64,000 bases of DNA from Carallia brachiata (taxonomy: Eukaryota; Streptophyta; Magnoliopsida; Malpighiales; Rhizophoraceae). The notes under the pieces are model-generated. The model was not told the origin of the DNA and did not search any database. It saw nothing but the letters and a program-made list of their open reading frames with translations. Made by a program: the position numbers and the translations under genes. Every line of letters starts with the position of its first letter. The first letter of the stretch is position 1. The DNA is taken from contig JADCRB010000114.1 of NCBI GenBank assembly GCA_021464245.1, forward strand, positions 868,001 to 932,000, given 5' to 3'. Below are positions 45,923 to 63,199 of this stretch, piece by piece.

Positions 45923-46195
45923 GGGAGCTTGTTTAGTTGTTAAATTTGATACGATAAAAATAGTTATACAATATTACAGACTAATTAAAACAATTTATAC
46001 GATATGTCACAAAAAATTATACAACATACAATTAATTATTATAAATTAAAAAAATTTTTAATAACTTGTTACGATGTAACAAAAAAATATATAACTTGTA
46101 ACTAATTAATAAAGTCAAAAATTCTTTTATACATAATATAATTTTTTTAACATATTATATAATTTTTTTATTTTATTATATATACAAAGACTCCC
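45923..46195. mobile_element. PIF/Harbinger-like MITE
   Basis: The ends GGGAGCTTGTTTAG and ACAAAGACTCCC are short inverted repeats, flanked by TTA (45,920-45,922) and TAA (46,196-46,198). The interior is AT-rich with internal inverted phrases around TTATACGATATG and ACAACATAC. It is 273 bp and non-coding. Confidence 0.5.
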
Positions 46196-47810
46196 TAAAA
46201 ATAAAACCACTTAACATTACCGAATACTGTGTGCACTTCCTGGGACGTTTTTGGACTTTGCAATTTTCGTTTTATTAATTTTTAACAGATTGATTTATTT
46301 GAGTGTTAAAAAAATAAAAATAATAAACCGAAAAAATAAATTTTCCGGCAAAAGTCAAAGCCCAGCTAAAACTAGGTGGCCAGATTTGATTAGACGGGTG
46401 GGATATGCGGGAAGTGAAGCAGAGAAGATTCCAAGAAGCCATGGGCATCTCCCTCTCATATTCCTTTGTTCTTAAAAAAATTCCTGTTTTTGACATTTGC
46501 GTTTCTCAGCTTCCCAGCTCAAAAAACAAGGTAAAAAACGCTTCTCTTTCTTCCTCAGCCCCACACCCAATTGCCACATTTCCCAATTGCTGGTACATTC
46601 TCCTCCTTTTCCCTCATGCATAAATCTTCAAATGTTTGCTTACTTTTTTGTGTGTCTTTTTTTTTTTTTTTTTCTTGGTGATTGTTGCTTGTGGCTTGGT
46701 TTTGTTTGCGTTTTTTTGCTTAATGGGGTGGTTCTATATTTGAGGAAGTAACTTTGAGTTTCTTGTGAGTATTAGTTGAAAAGTTGAGTTTTTGAGCAGA
46801 ACCCAGTTTGAGGATGATGTTTTTTGATTGATTTTCACGCTTATGTTTGGAGTTTGTAAGTTTTACAGCTGGGATTTGATAATTGTTGGAAGTTCTTTAT
46901 TGATGAGTGATTAATTGATGATCGGAGGGCCTTAATAAAAGGAATTTGCAATAGCCTTCCTATTGAGATGTGTTGTTAATCAGCCTCCACGCTAATTTTA
47001 TCAATATTTTCTCCTGCGTCTTAAAAGTAAATACTTGATTGCTTTATGCGGGATTTCTTTGAATCCATTGTACTTGTTCATTGAATGCCTGGAAATAAGT
47101 TTGCTAATTGGTCCTGTAATATTCTTGCTGATTTTCATGGTCTACAACAAAGATTTTGACAGTTAGCTCGAAAGGTTCCTGCTTCATTGGTTAAAGGGTA
47201 TTCAAATTGATTAAGAACTTGCTGGAAGAGAGTGCCCAGGGGTGGGAGGTCAAGGTTACTCTTCAGGAATGCAGATTTTACTTCAAATTGATGCTTGATA
47301 GTATTATAATTTGGCCTGTAGATTAACATGCACTGGATGTTGGTTTCATTGAAGTGTAACAAGGAAATGCACTAAAGCAATTAGCTGCATTTGAGAAATG
47401 CTTTAACTTTGATATATTTTAAGGACCCTTAAAATATCCCAAAGGGTAATCTAAAACTGCATTGGACTATCGCTTAATAATGAAGTTGTTAGCTGTGTTG
47501 AGGACATACAAGCTAGGGAGTCCAACAACAAGCTACAGTAGTTGTTTCATCTTGACTGCCATTCACAATCATAAACTGTCAGATGCATATTACAAAATCT
47601 ATCATATGCTATCTGATATGTAGCTGTGTGTTCTTGTTTTGAAATTAAACTCAATTAGTGTCTGTATATGATGAGTAGTCTCTTTTAGAAACCATGTAGT
47701 AGCACTTAGTATGCACTAATTCAGGTGCTGTTTTATATTATTACAGAGACTGAACAGAATACTTTTTGCATTTGTTGCCAGCAGTATTGCTGGCAACCAT
47801 ACTGATCAAC

Positions 47811-50129
47811 ATGATGAGGCCCCAGAGGACATTGAATACTAGTACAGCCCTAGAAGGTGTGCATGGGATACATGTTTTGCCTCATTCTTCATTTGATTTA
47901 GAAGAGATTGCTCAACACAGGGAATTGCCTCAATCAACGTGTGAAAGTTCTATTACTCAAGCAAATCAGTGGCTAATAGTGCAGTAAGTGTTCTCCCTAT
48001 CAGTTAATATATTTTTGCCAAATAAATCCCCATGCGATATTCAAGTACAAATGTAAAATTTGTTACTTACTTCACAGCTCAAGCTCTCCATCTATTTAAT
48101 CTACATGCCCGTTAAAACTCAATTTGATAATGTAACAACAATATAACTGTCATTTTTTATCTTTATCAGAAGAGTGTGGCAGCAACGCCCAGAATGTTTG
48201 AGGCCCATCCGGAGTTGTATTAGTGGTACGTTGAAGAGGCTCGGGGTTTTCTCTTTTGCCTTCATAAATACTCTTTAATGTACTTTTGATATGCCGTGCG
48301 GTTGTACTTTCACTAGGTGATCAGACCATAGCAGAAAGAGTGGCTAATGTCCTTACCTCCCTTCCTTTTATTGGACTAGGAATCCAGGCTCCAAGGTTAA
48401 TTGGCTTGACTTTTTGTTTTGCTAGTGATACACTACGTTTTTTCCCAAGATATATATGTCTAATAACTTGCGGTACTTCATGCAGGAAGAACCTGAACAC
48501 GAAGTTGTATGCCAACTCATTAATTGGAGTTGGAGTTGCCTCAAGCCTGTACCATGCATCACAAGGAAAATTGAAAAAGTATTTGCGGTGGTTTGACTAC
48601 ACAATGATAGCCGCAGCAACAGTTGTAAGTCATTTCAATTTTCAACTAACTTCTAACCTTTTGCTAATATAATATATATCTGTACATGGGTATTGCCATG
48701 CAAAATTTGACAATGAATGACTAGAACAATCTTACTGAGACTATTTCCACATTGTCAACTTTGCCCACGAACTTACCTAATCTTTTTTTGTGTGTTGGTT
48801 GGGATGGGGGGGTCTAGTTGAACCCTTTTCTATATACTGTCACTTCTAAAAAGTATATAAAACAATGGTTCAATTTTAATCAATTATCTTGTATTTGATT
48901 GCATTCTTCTTTGTTTTGTATTTGATTTTCTTGTCTGCATATTAGGCCAACTATCCAAGTTGGTTCTCATTAGTTAATCTTTTCTCGTTCCCTTTTTTTT
49001 CAAATGATGCTGATTCTGTTTAACTCTGGGCTCGTAACTTCTGTTTCCATTTTCTTACTCCAAAATTGCAATTCTGTGAAGCTCCACCTCAGTCCGATAA
49101 CAGCCTCATATCTTAACTTTTGTTTTCATAGTTTTTCTCTTATCCACACTACCTTGTATTCTCATGTACATGTGGAATTGCTATCTGAACTAATATCAGC
49201 TTTTATCTCTGGAAGCTTTTCAGAATATGGAAAAATGTCATACTGGCAACTGATCTTTAGCGTAGATTATTTCTGAATATAACGGACACTGCATCATTAA
49301 ATATGGGTTCTAAGTCAATATAGATAAAGAAAGTGACATTGGAATTGGATTTGGTATTATGCTTATTTATGTTATTCATTTATTTAGCTCCTTGCTGATA
49401 AATAAGCAAAACGACCTCTGTAAATGATAATTAAGGCTTTTCAGATTCTTAGATAGCAAAAGTTAACTGAAGAACCTCTCTGCAGTGTTTGTCAAGGGCT
49501 CTTAGAAGCGAGAACCCAAAGTTGCTTATGGCCGCATCCGCACTTTTATTGCCCATCCAGCCTCTGATGGTATCGGCGGTTCACGCAGGGATGATGGAGG
49601 TGATTGCCTTGTCGTTGGGCCCTCACCTATTGAGTTACCTGAAATCACTTTGCTTTTCTTTCTTTTTTTCTATTTAAGTTCTGTCAGAAACATTCCTGTC
49701 CGAAGGGAAACATTCAGAAGGGGACTGTTGAACTCATCCAGTATTGAAACGTTCATATACTTGGAATGAAAGACATTCCTCTTCCCATTTTTGTTTTGCT
49801 GTGAACTATTAGAACATCGTGTTTCTGTACCCAATGTGGTCCATCTACCAAATATTGATAAAACATAAATTAATCCTGGATGAGCTGAAACAATCGGGTT
49901 GATTACGCTATTAACTAACGTTGATTCTACGTTGTAGGTGGCATTTGCAAAAAGAGCATTAAAAGATCCGGAGCTAAGAATGGCACATAATGTTCATAAG
50001 ATGTCATCATTGCTGGGAGGTGTTCTTTTTGTTGCAGATGATTTCTTCCCCAGTACCCCTTTCCTTCATGCTGGTTGGCATCTTGCCGCAGCTGTTGGTG
50101 TTGGCACCTGTAACAAGCTTCTTGAGTAA
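47811..50129 (+). CDS. CREST-superfamily (ceramidase-like) multi-pass membrane protein, six coding exons
   Basis: Exons 47,811-47,983, 48,170-48,225, 48,317-48,395, 48,486-48,624, 49,486-49,599 and 49,938-50,129 join in frame across GT-AG introns to encode 250 residues. The CREST signature is visible: S122-x3-H126 (SSLYH), D140 (LRWFDY) and H231-x3-H235 (HAGWH). In alkaline ceramidases and adiponectin-receptor-like proteins these residues bind a catalytic zinc. Hydrophobic segments at about 111-125, 141-152, 160-176, 205-217 and 229-245 fit a multi-pass protein. The soluble N-terminus of about 80 residues could be a targeting region. An in-frame stop at 47,751-47,753 supports ATG 47,811. A 5' UTR exon probably ends near 46,530 (AACAAG before GTAAAA). 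Substrate unknown; I do not recognise a named orthologue. Confidence 0.85.
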
Positions 50130-52090
50130 TGTGCATATTTTAGATCAATTTCTAATGATTCACTTTTCTGGGAAACTGCAACGTGCACTCGAGCACCAGT
50201 GCATAGTCTATTTTTGGAGCTCGACTTCCTTCAATCAGATACTTACTGAGGGGAGCATTTTTCCAGCAAGGGTTAGCCTGTTGCAGTCCAATAATTCAAC
50301 GTTCAGTTGGATTTCCTAAGCTCTCATTATTTACAATCTACCATTGTTATGTGTAATTGTTAGCCACCCAAAAGGAAAAGAAATGTAGTCATGGCCTTTA
50401 GTAGAACAGGTCTTGAACTTGTAGGCATGCAATATTTTCCGCGGAACAGTTCCGATGCAGCAATCTGAATATGGATAAATCAAAGAGTACTTTGTTTCAT
50501 CCACCCTATCAATCCTATCAATTGCATCTCGTCGTTATGCAACCATTAGTTTCTTGCTAATGAAAGAAACAATTCTTCTGGTTTCTAATGCTCTGGATTT
50601 CCACAAAAAGAAACAAAATAAAAAAGTGAAGATTTTCAATGATCTTCTTTGTGCAATAAAAAAGGGTGTGAGAGTTTACGAGGCTTTCAAATTTGTAGGG
50701 TCGGTCTGTTCTTTGTTTTTAGCAAAGAAGTTTTTTTTAGGATTCATACGTGTGATTATGAGGTTATAATAGAATAATGTGATTATGAGGTTATAATAGA
50801 ATAATTCTGATTATAAAATCATAATAGAATAATTTTTTTATTATAAAAAGGGTTGCCTTTTTTTTAGATAAACCAAAGAGAATTTTGCAAGATTTGCTTT
50901 GTTAGAATTTGCCTCCTTAGACCATTTCGTGCTGTGTTATATGTCATCATACTGATCGAAATATTATTATCATTTAAATTTGTTAAAACATGCAAGACGA
51001 AATCTTGCCTCACAACGCAACAAAGTCAAATGCCTTATGCAATGACCTTTGTTTTTCTTGTTCGAAAGGAATTGAAACAAAGAATTCAGATAGCTGTCAT
51101 AAGACCTTGCTCGTAATGGTTTATGCAATGCCAAACGAATACTATTTTCCATTAAATAATCTATGGTTAGCAAAGGTGGCAAATAAGGTCATATTCCTAC
51201 CCAACTTGACTAGTAGTTCTTATTTTGCCCCCCACATTGTGACATCGCTTCATTCAACAAGATTAGAAAGCCATTTCAAGGCCAGTTAATATGATCATTT
51301 CGATTTAGCACGGCACCAGCAAAAATGTGAAATCTACATTTTGATTAAAAAGATGTGATATCTATCACTCTTCGTATTCACTAACAACCTATGGTGTTCA
51401 CAACCTCTGATGATTTTTTTTAGAAGAAGAGTTCTTACCACACATCACATTACTTGAGAAGAATGTGCGAAGTTTTGATCACTATGTTTTGTGCAATTTT
51501 GCGTTTAATGCGTGCTAGCCCGATTGTGGGTGTGCTTGCGTGAGAAAGTTGGTTGGGACCAAGGCAAACTTGGTGCCATTGTAGGCAATTAGTTCAACAA
51601 CAAAGATTGATGACTAGAGAGATGAAAAAAATAATTGTTTACATATTTTAAAAATATCATCTCTCTTCGTGTCTCTTCCTTCGTCATCAATCTTTGTTGA
51701 CATATATCATATAATGTGCAAACAGACTTGAAATGCACTTTTTAATAACGGATGTTTGTTTACATATTTTACTTTATTTATTGGCATATCATTTTTTTGA
51801 CAGAAAATTTTAAGTTTAAGAAAAAAAAAGATTTGAAGCACGTAGAACTGCAAGTAACTGAACTGAATACTAAATGTGCAATTATAAAAACCACAGCATG
51901 GAACTCCTAAAACACAATCACACAGATTCACCGTTATTATTGCATTTTTAGAACAAACAAAAACAGAGAACTGCAAGAAATTAACTTGAAAAAACACAAT
52001 GCAGAATGCCAACAGAGTTTGACAACTCATTTGCATAAAAACTTAAAAAAAAAAAAAAGAAGTGACAACAATAGGATCCATGACACTAGA
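50130..52090. other. 3' UTR and gene-free stretch
   Basis: The first few hundred bases after the CREST gene stop codon are its likely 3' UTR. After that, apart from the 27-bp tandem repeat at 50,752-50,833, I see no gene or delimited repeat. Confidence 0.5.
50752..50833. repeat. 27-bp tandem repeat, three copies
   Basis: GTGATTATGAGGTTATAATAGAATAAT is repeated at 50,752 and 50,779; a third, more diverged unit starts near 50,806. It lies about 600 bp downstream of the CREST gene. Confidence 0.9.
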
Positions 52091-55930
<3,840 letters not shown>

Positions 55931-56063
55931 AGGACTTTGCTTTAGATGTCAGGCTAGTATTTTTCTAAATCAAAAGGAGTTGCAGCTACAAAAAATGGTG
56001 TTTTTTTATACGGTTAGGCAATTATGCAGTACCTAATTGAGCAGGGCTTGAAGCATGACTGGC

Positions 56064-56073
56064 TCTTATATAT
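56064..56073 (-). promoter_or_regulatory. TATA box of the phytanoyl-CoA dioxygenase gene
   Basis: TATATATAAG on the minus strand, about 135-145 bp upstream of the ATG at 55,930. The leader between them is unremarkable. Confidence 0.65.
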
Positions 56074-57286
56074 AGTATAGTATAGCCGAAGAGAGAGAGT
56101 GTGTGTGAACATATTTATCTGCCGTATTGAACGTGTGAACATATATATGGAATTCAATGGACATTAATGACTATATTATTATATTTTTTATGATCTAATA
56201 ATTTAAATTTTTATATATTAATTTTATATTTATTATTGTGTGTTTAGATAATTTTTTTCAATTATTATTATGGCAGCCAAATACAGGATGTGATGTAAAT
56301 GCTATAAACTTTTTTATGATGTATGTTTGACCAAGAGTTTTTAGAGCCAGGCCGCCTAACTCACCAAAAATTGTTCAATCTGAAGTCTAAACCTTGTAAA
56401 TTCGTACCCTCTAATCCATAAACTTGTCGGCTTGGTCGTAAAATATTCGTTTTAACCGCCCAATCGTATCCAAAAACTGCTATGTTTGATTAGATGTAAT
56501 GTAAGGAATCCCCTTGATCGATCCCATCAATTTTCTTCCCATCATATGATGGTTGACCTTGTTTTTTTTTTTTTTTAATTCACTTTTGTTACTGTGACGA
56601 GAACTCATGGATGAGGGTAACAGGGTAATTTTTTTATCTTTTAATTTTAGTTAATTGTACATTAATTTTAAATTTTGTGTGTATCAATTTTAATTATTAT
56701 ACATATAATATATATTATACATTATTTATAAGTTTTATACATAATTTTAAAAATTTTCTATTTTTATTTCTCTTGTACACTAAACTTACTCTTTATGTAT
56801 ATAAATCATTTTTTTAAAAAGAAATTTGAAAGGTCGACAAAACCCGCTATAACTCTGCCATCTCTCCTCTTTTCCCTTCCCTGGCGGGTCCCTTCCACCC
56901 CATTCCACAGCCATTTCCCCTTTGAATTGTGCACTGTGCTTCTGTTGATTGTCGTGTTCCGGATTTGTGGCATCGATGTCCAGAGCATTGGATTATTTTG
57001 CTTTGCCAACAATGCATTGGCAATATTAGCTTGATATGAAGTCTGAATGGTACATGAGGAAGAACACTATAGTCAAAGGAAAATTCCTATGATGGGTTTA
57101 CATCAGTTGCATCAGTTGTCATCTTTATGTATTTGGTTTCACACTGCTCCAAGTTTGGCTTGACTAAATTGGCCAGCATTTAGTTTGAATTCAGGTGAGA
57201 CTAAGTTGGTTACACATATTGTCTTATCGTCGGAAAAATAGGTGTAATGGCGTTTGATGATTGCCTTTTGCTTTGTGTGCGCTGAT
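56074..57286. other. Gene-free stretch
   Basis: AT-rich upstream DNA of the dioxygenase gene. A 79-codon frame at 56,795-57,034 has no recognisable domain. Confidence 0.45.
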
Positions 57287-57303
57287 AAGTCTCGCTGAAA
57301 GTA

Positions 57304-58346
57304 GTAGGTGAATAGACATAATATAATTGATCGATTCTCTCTCTAAATTTTTTTCTTTCACATCTTTTTCTTTTTTAAAAAGAAAAAGAAAAAGCTTATC
57401 CTTAGCTGGCCAGCGGAAGCCAGTTTTCTCCGCCGACCAGCCACCAAATCCTTTCCTTCTATCTCCTAGACTCCCGTCAATTTTTCCCACTATTCCTCCA
57501 ACTCATTTTTTTTCCCCTTCTTATTCACCTTTTCTTCCCTCCCCATCAAACCCCCATCCTTTAAATGGGGCTTTTTGTCTCTTTTATAGCTAGATCCAGT
57601 CACAATAATGCCGCCATAGGCCTTCCGGCATTAAATCCACTCTTCTCGATAGTCAGAACCTGGTTTTGCAGTTTCTGGCGATGGGATCACCGTCGCCGCT
57701 GTCTCAGACGCCTCCAACGACTTCTCTGTCGTAGATTTCGTAACCTGTGCGGCTGTATCGGTTGTCGACATTACGATCTCTACCTCTATATCAGTTGTCG
57801 GCACTGTTCTACTGGTCACCATTGAGCACGACAAAGTTTACTGTTTTGCCGCTGGAGCAAACGCCGCCGGCTCTATCTCTGCCGTCCATGCCTCCTGTTG
57901 AGCTACCGCAAGTCCCACCGTTGTTCACAGTCACTATCTCCACCAGTGGTTTGACTTGTTTTTGCTGTCATCGGGTCATTAGGGTTTATGTAGGGCTTTT
58001 ACTTGCTGTACTATTTAGGAAATGTATTTTAATTGGGTTTTGTGCTATTGTATGGTTGGAAATCATTGTTGGACGTGTCTGATTAATTTTTGTCGTAATT
58101 CTGTTAAAATACAGTATATACTGTTGTATGCAGTTTAGTTCGATTTATTCAGTAAGTACCCTCACTCGAGGATTTTATCTATCTGAGTCTCAAGTTCAGT
58201 TAGTTGGTGGTCTTTTAATCACATTTATTATAAATTTTTGTAACTGTTTATACTTGTTTTATGCAAATTATTTCAACACTTCCAGCTCAGCTTATATCAA
58301 AAAATTATATTATTAATGCAATGATTTCTTTTGATTAAAAAAAAAA
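57304..58346 (+). mobile_element. Poly(A)-tailed retroposon with 17-bp target duplication
   Basis: A 1,043-bp insert ends in about a dozen A and is flanked by AAGTCTCGCTGAAAGTA (57,287-57,303) and AAGTCTCGCTAAAAGTA (58,347-58,363), 16 of 17 identical. Long, slightly diverged target duplication plus a 3' poly(A) is the signature of LINE-machinery retroposition. The 5' part is pyrimidine-rich and GC-richer than the surroundings. The middle (57,680-57,900) contains short Ser/Thr/Pro-rich frames. No reverse transcriptase or endonuclease motif is seen. It may be a processed copy of a host transcript or a 5'-truncated LINE. Confidence 0.75.
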
Positions 58347-58363
58347 AAGTCTCGCTAAAAGTA

Positions 58364-60339
58364 ATTGTTCTAATTGGACCTCGAGACATTCAATTTTGAA
58401 ATAATTTCAGTGTCTATAACTCGATGACGAATTAAATACCTTGGTTCTTGTATACAGTAAGCCCGCAAAGATATCTGTTGAAGAATTGTGAGGGACCACC
58501 TGTTCTTATTACTTTTATCTTCTATTCTCTTCAATTTTATTAGTGCATTTTCTTTTTTTTGTTGTTGCTACCAATAATTTTATACAAGAGACAAAATACG
58601 AGTTTGCTAAAAAGTGAAAAAAAAAAAAAACAATCAATTATAATGAAAGAGATGTACAATGTCCTAATAATCATTTCAATTATTTTAATTGTAAGAGACA
58701 ATATAAATTTAACCAAACATTAAACTTTTTTTTATTCATAAATAACAACAGTCGACTATCAACCATAAAAGCAATCACCAATAACTAAACTAAACAAGCC
58801 CTAACTCATGACGCTACATGTACAACCCTCAAGACTGGATATCATTCTCAAAACTGTCCAAGGAAATAAAATTTTCTTGAGTTTTTAGTGCGGTGACCTG
58901 TACTTGATCCTAACAACTATTGACCAGAAGGATGATTGTGGTATCATAAGAATCTCTTGAGAGAGACTTACGAAGGTTTGCCTTCTTGGCAACTCTGTGG
59001 CTGTTTAAACTGAAAAATTGGAATTAGATTTTTTTTTTTTCAGCACATAGATTTACCATATTGGGTTTAAGGTTAGTTTTATTATACTTGCGGACTCTAC
59101 GATGCATTAAAGTAAAACACATTTTGCTTCAAGTAGATGCTTGGAAGAGTCCTGAATGGTTACAAGTTTAGGAACCTCCCGTAGCATTTTTGGCCTAATT
59201 GACCTTGTAGTTGTAGCTACTCAGTTTTGCATATTCATTGTTCTGTTTTGGTCCATCGGATGGGCCATAGGCCACAAAAACAAGGGTAATCTCCATATTT
59301 TCATGGTCTCTCAAGAGAAATTTGAATCAAACTCTTTGGAAACATCTCAATGCGAGGTTAGCAGCCTAGCAACTTTACCCTTGCTCTCTTTGTACATTGC
59401 ATTGTTTTTGAACTGTTTTAGGGATATATCGTCTCTCATAAACATTTTAATGGTTATCTTTGAGGTTCATGGTTCTATTCTTGGGAAGAGAGTTATAGGG
59501 TTAAATGAATACGAAAAATTACTGATGAGCTGTAGATCAACTTTAAAATTAAAAATCTCGAGTTTGAGTTTTTATCTGAGTCAATTAGCCAAAAAAAACA
59601 AAACTGCGGGAAAGGGTCAAACGCATGGAAAGAGGCAATTACAAGGATTTCAAAGTCTCCGATATATGATCTCTCAAGGATAACCCAATTGATAAAAATT
59701 TAAAGCTACTATTTTTAAAGTTTTGGATTCTATTTTTGAAAAGAGATGTATGGAGCTTATAGGAACAAAAATCGCCGTCCTCGTTATATAGATATAATAG
59801 ACATCTTAATAGATGAAAACAAAAGTGAGAATATATGTCCCACACAAGAAGCATTCGTTCTAATGTCTGCATTGGCACAAGTTTGATTTTAAGATGGAAC
59901 TATATCGTCATATGGAACTTTACTTTCTTCCCATCTTGTGTTTTTTATTGCTGGTCCCGAGCTTGAATAAAAAATTGCAATAACTTGACCGCAAGCGTAA
60001 AACGAACCAAACTTTTATGGCCAGTCGTAAGGAATACTACGACTCAAAAAGCCCAAGAATGAGAATTAAAGTAGTTATTTTTGTCTCATGTATCTAAATG
60101 AGCAAATTAAATCATCTGCATATATGATTTCAAGTCAAATGATAAAATGCCAACATATGATCGATGTATTCCCATCCTTATTATAATCACTTTAAGGTAC
60201 AAAAGAACAAAAGGGCAAAAAAAAAGAAAAAAAAACAGTGCAAACCTGCTGTTATGATCTACAAGGTTGAAACTTGAAACTGAGCATGCACTGCTAAAGA
60301 ACATTGACCCCTTGTCTGAAAACTTATTACATTTAGAAC
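58364..60339. other. Gene-free stretch
   Basis: A 175-codon open frame at 59,156-59,683 is the longest here. It has hydrophobic stretches but no domain I recognise, and it runs into SINE-like or low-complexity sequence, so I do not call it a gene. Confidence 0.4.
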
Positions 60340-60660
60340 TACTAGACTAGATCAAGAAACATGAAGGCAAAGTTCCGTATATAAAATTCTAATTTGTAAT
60401 AAATCTAGATTAACATCAACAACAAATAAGCCAATTAGTTTTTGATGCAACATAGCTTCAAAGAACTAAAAAAGAAAACAAAAAAAAACAGCAGCGGAAG
60501 GCAAAAATGTTTATACGCAATTATTGTTATTATTATTGTTTTTTAAATCTTGGCACATCATGCAAATTGACCACATTAAAGCGCTAACAATAGTCTTGCG
60601 CCCATTCACAGCCGTCGGTATCCACCGCATGCAAGCTGTAGGCACGTCTTGACTTTCGGG
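60340..60660 (-). pseudogene. Relic of a second phytanoyl-CoA dioxygenase gene (exons 8 and 9)
   Basis: The minus strand at about 60,660-60,583 encodes KSRRAYSLHAVDTDGC, which matches [16 protein letters not shown] of exon 8 in the gene at 52-56 kb. At 60,340-60,363, CTAGATCAAGAAACAT repeats the end of exon 9 including the stop-codon region. No other exon is seen, and an Arg-to-other change is not required to call it dead, since exons 1-7 are absent. It is in the same orientation as the intact gene, consistent with an old tandem duplication. Confidence 0.75.
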
Positions 60661-61884
60661 AAAATATACAAGTCGTTTGGTATAAATTTTTTGTGGCCGT
60701 TACGTGGCTTAACTTTATATGAGATCGATCCTAGCACATATTTATAGGTAGAGCCGAGTTAGGTGGACGGGGGATTTGTGGACAGAAAAAAGATAGAAAA
60801 ATCTTTTTTTACGATCAGTTTGTTTATTTATGTAATAAAATACTTAATTTTATAAAAATAAATAAATAAATAATTACTGTTAAATTTTATTACAATAATT
60901 TAATATTTTATTACACAAATAAACTAATTGATTGCATAAATAAATTTTCCTATCCACCAATCTTTTTCGTTATAGATAATTGCGATGAGATGAATCATAT
61001 AAGGTTAATTGGTGTAATTTCAAAACTAACAAATATGTAAGCAATTAGTAATTGATGAACGAAAAAAGAATTAAGTATTAAAGAGAAAAAAATAGAAATG
61101 TAAATTTTTCATTAATAATATCTAAAATTTTATTTCGAAATAGTATGTGACATTTAATAACTAGCAATAATATAAGAATAAAATAATATAAATCATTCGA
61201 TAGAAAAATTGAAAAATTTTCAAAATAGATAAATTGTTAGATGATGTTTGACGAACTGTGTGACTATTTTAGTGCGACTTAAGATTAAATTACGAAGTGA
61301 AACAAAATAAATTTTGCTATTAAATTTAAATAAAAGAATTTTTTGTAGGATTCATAGTTTTTTTATTCAATGTGTGATAAGTAAGACACTTATTTAATTT
61401 ACTACGCATATAAAGATAAATTACAATATATGTGTTGAATTTTATGGTACAGTGAGAAATAGATTATGACTTATAAAATGAATTATATGAGGGCTCAGAA
61501 TTTAAAATAAGACATGTATGACATAATTTAGGAGCTCTAAAGTTGTAGAAAAAAAGTAATCTATTTCACTATGTCTTAGATACTAACAAAGTAGCTTTCA
61601 TCCAACTGTAGCAGTTTATCTATTTTCTCGTTCATCAAATTTTAATTATATAACAACTCATATTAATTAGTTGCTAATTTTTTATTATCTAAATATTGTA
61701 ACTTAGTATTTCTCAAAAATAATATACTAGGCACAAGTATATTACAAGACACAAGTATTCTCTTTTTAGTAAAAGCCTTTATGCTCTTATATTATTCATT
61801 TCATATTAGGAAAATAGTATAAAACTACAAGATTTTAATATTATCATAATGACTTTGATAGCTCCAGATAACACTTAATTATAC

Positions 61885-62062
61885 AATAAAATAATGTGAT
61901 CTCTACACTGAAATAATTACTGTTTCTAAATATAAAATATTTTTTCAACCACTATTTTTATTTTTTATTATTTATTACAAATTTTTATTAGTCATAAAAT
62001 TTAAAACTTGTTATAATTGTATTACAAAAGAGTTGTAAATTGTAGTTGAATGTATCATACAA
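61885..62062. repeat. Diverged direct repeat, copy 1
   Basis: Pairs with 62,347-62,523 (see the entry for 60,661-63,160). The offset is about 462 bp. Confidence 0.65.
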
Positions 62063-62346
62063 AAAAGTTTGTATTATCAATGACTCTTAAAATTTCACGT
62101 AACTAGTGGCTACTATCGATTCATTCACTAAATGCCAAACTTCATTTATTATCAACAATCGTGTCATGCATGACATAGAGAGTAAAGTTATAAGATTTCT
62201 TTTAACGCCTTCAGGAATCTCTACGTCTTTCACCATGCAGGGTAATATTTTAAAGACTCTTATACACTTCCATACCAAAGTAAGACCACGATATTCATAG
62301 GATCACAATGACTTAGATGGATTTGGATATAATTGTGGTTGTAAAA

Positions 62347-62523
62347 TATAATAAGGTAATATTCACACTGAAATAATTATTATTCCAAAAAACACAATGT
62401 TTTTTAGCCAATATTTTGAGTTTTTATTGTATATTATAAATTTCTATATATCATAAAATTTAAAGCAATATGTCGTAATTATATTTTAAAAACGTCGTAA
62501 ACTGTAGTTGAAGGTATCATATA
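62347..62523. repeat. Diverged direct repeat, copy 2
   Basis: Pairs with 61,885-62,062. Confidence 0.65.
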
Positions 62524-63199
62524 AATCAATCATAAGTTTTATATAAGTGTTATAAGTTTTAGGCTCATACAAAATAGAGAATAATCATAGAAAACATGCA
62601 AAATGAGACTCATTTTGATTTTAATAAGAACTTACAAACTTTTCCTTATAATATATGGGGATAAGAAATTTTACAGTAAATTTTTAAATATACTACGACT
62701 TTTATCGAGAATTATATATTGTCTTTTTAATTAGAATATAATACATAGAAATAATTCAACAATGTAGTATCTACCAATGTATTCTACTTTACAAAAAATA
62801 TATGAATCATAATGATTATTTATTTCACTTTATTTAATGTAATATAATTTTTATTTATTATTTGATGACCTTTACCTTTGGTTTATTATTAGGCAAAACA
62901 AAAGTGAGATTAATCAATATATTGTCAGACTCTTTAAATGAAATTGTTTAACTACTTGTTGCAATCTATTTGTTGTCACTTATCGTTACTCAATTAATTT
63001 ACCATTAAATTTTTTTCTGTATATGAACAGTTCCTTATTTATAGAAACATTAAAAAAAATGTTAGATCTATATATGTACAGATAAAATCATAAATAAGTT
63101 TAAGACACTTTTACTTTTTTATCCATCTTTGTATTCTCATCTTACCCTAGAACTAATCAAAAAAAAATTAAAAACCAACTCAATTTTCCAATAACTAAC

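Larger units (their letters stand above)
60661..63160. other. AT-rich gene-free stretch with an internal duplication
   Basis: No gene is seen. Positions 61,885-62,062 and 62,347-62,523 are diverged direct copies of about 178 bp. They share ACACTGAAATAATTA, TCATAAAATTTAAA and GTAGTTGAA(T/G)GTATCATA. The rest is very AT-rich. Confidence 0.55.

Noticed and set aside
47766..47810. Upstream extension of the CREST protein N-terminus (hydrophobic LPAVLLATILIN)
   Set aside because: No ATG in that extension, and an in-frame stop at 47,751-47,753 lies upstream; ATG 47,811 is the first usable start.
59156..59683. 175-codon open frame with hydrophobic stretches
   Set aside because: No recognisable domain, no splice or promoter context, and the second half runs through low-complexity sequence; probably chance.
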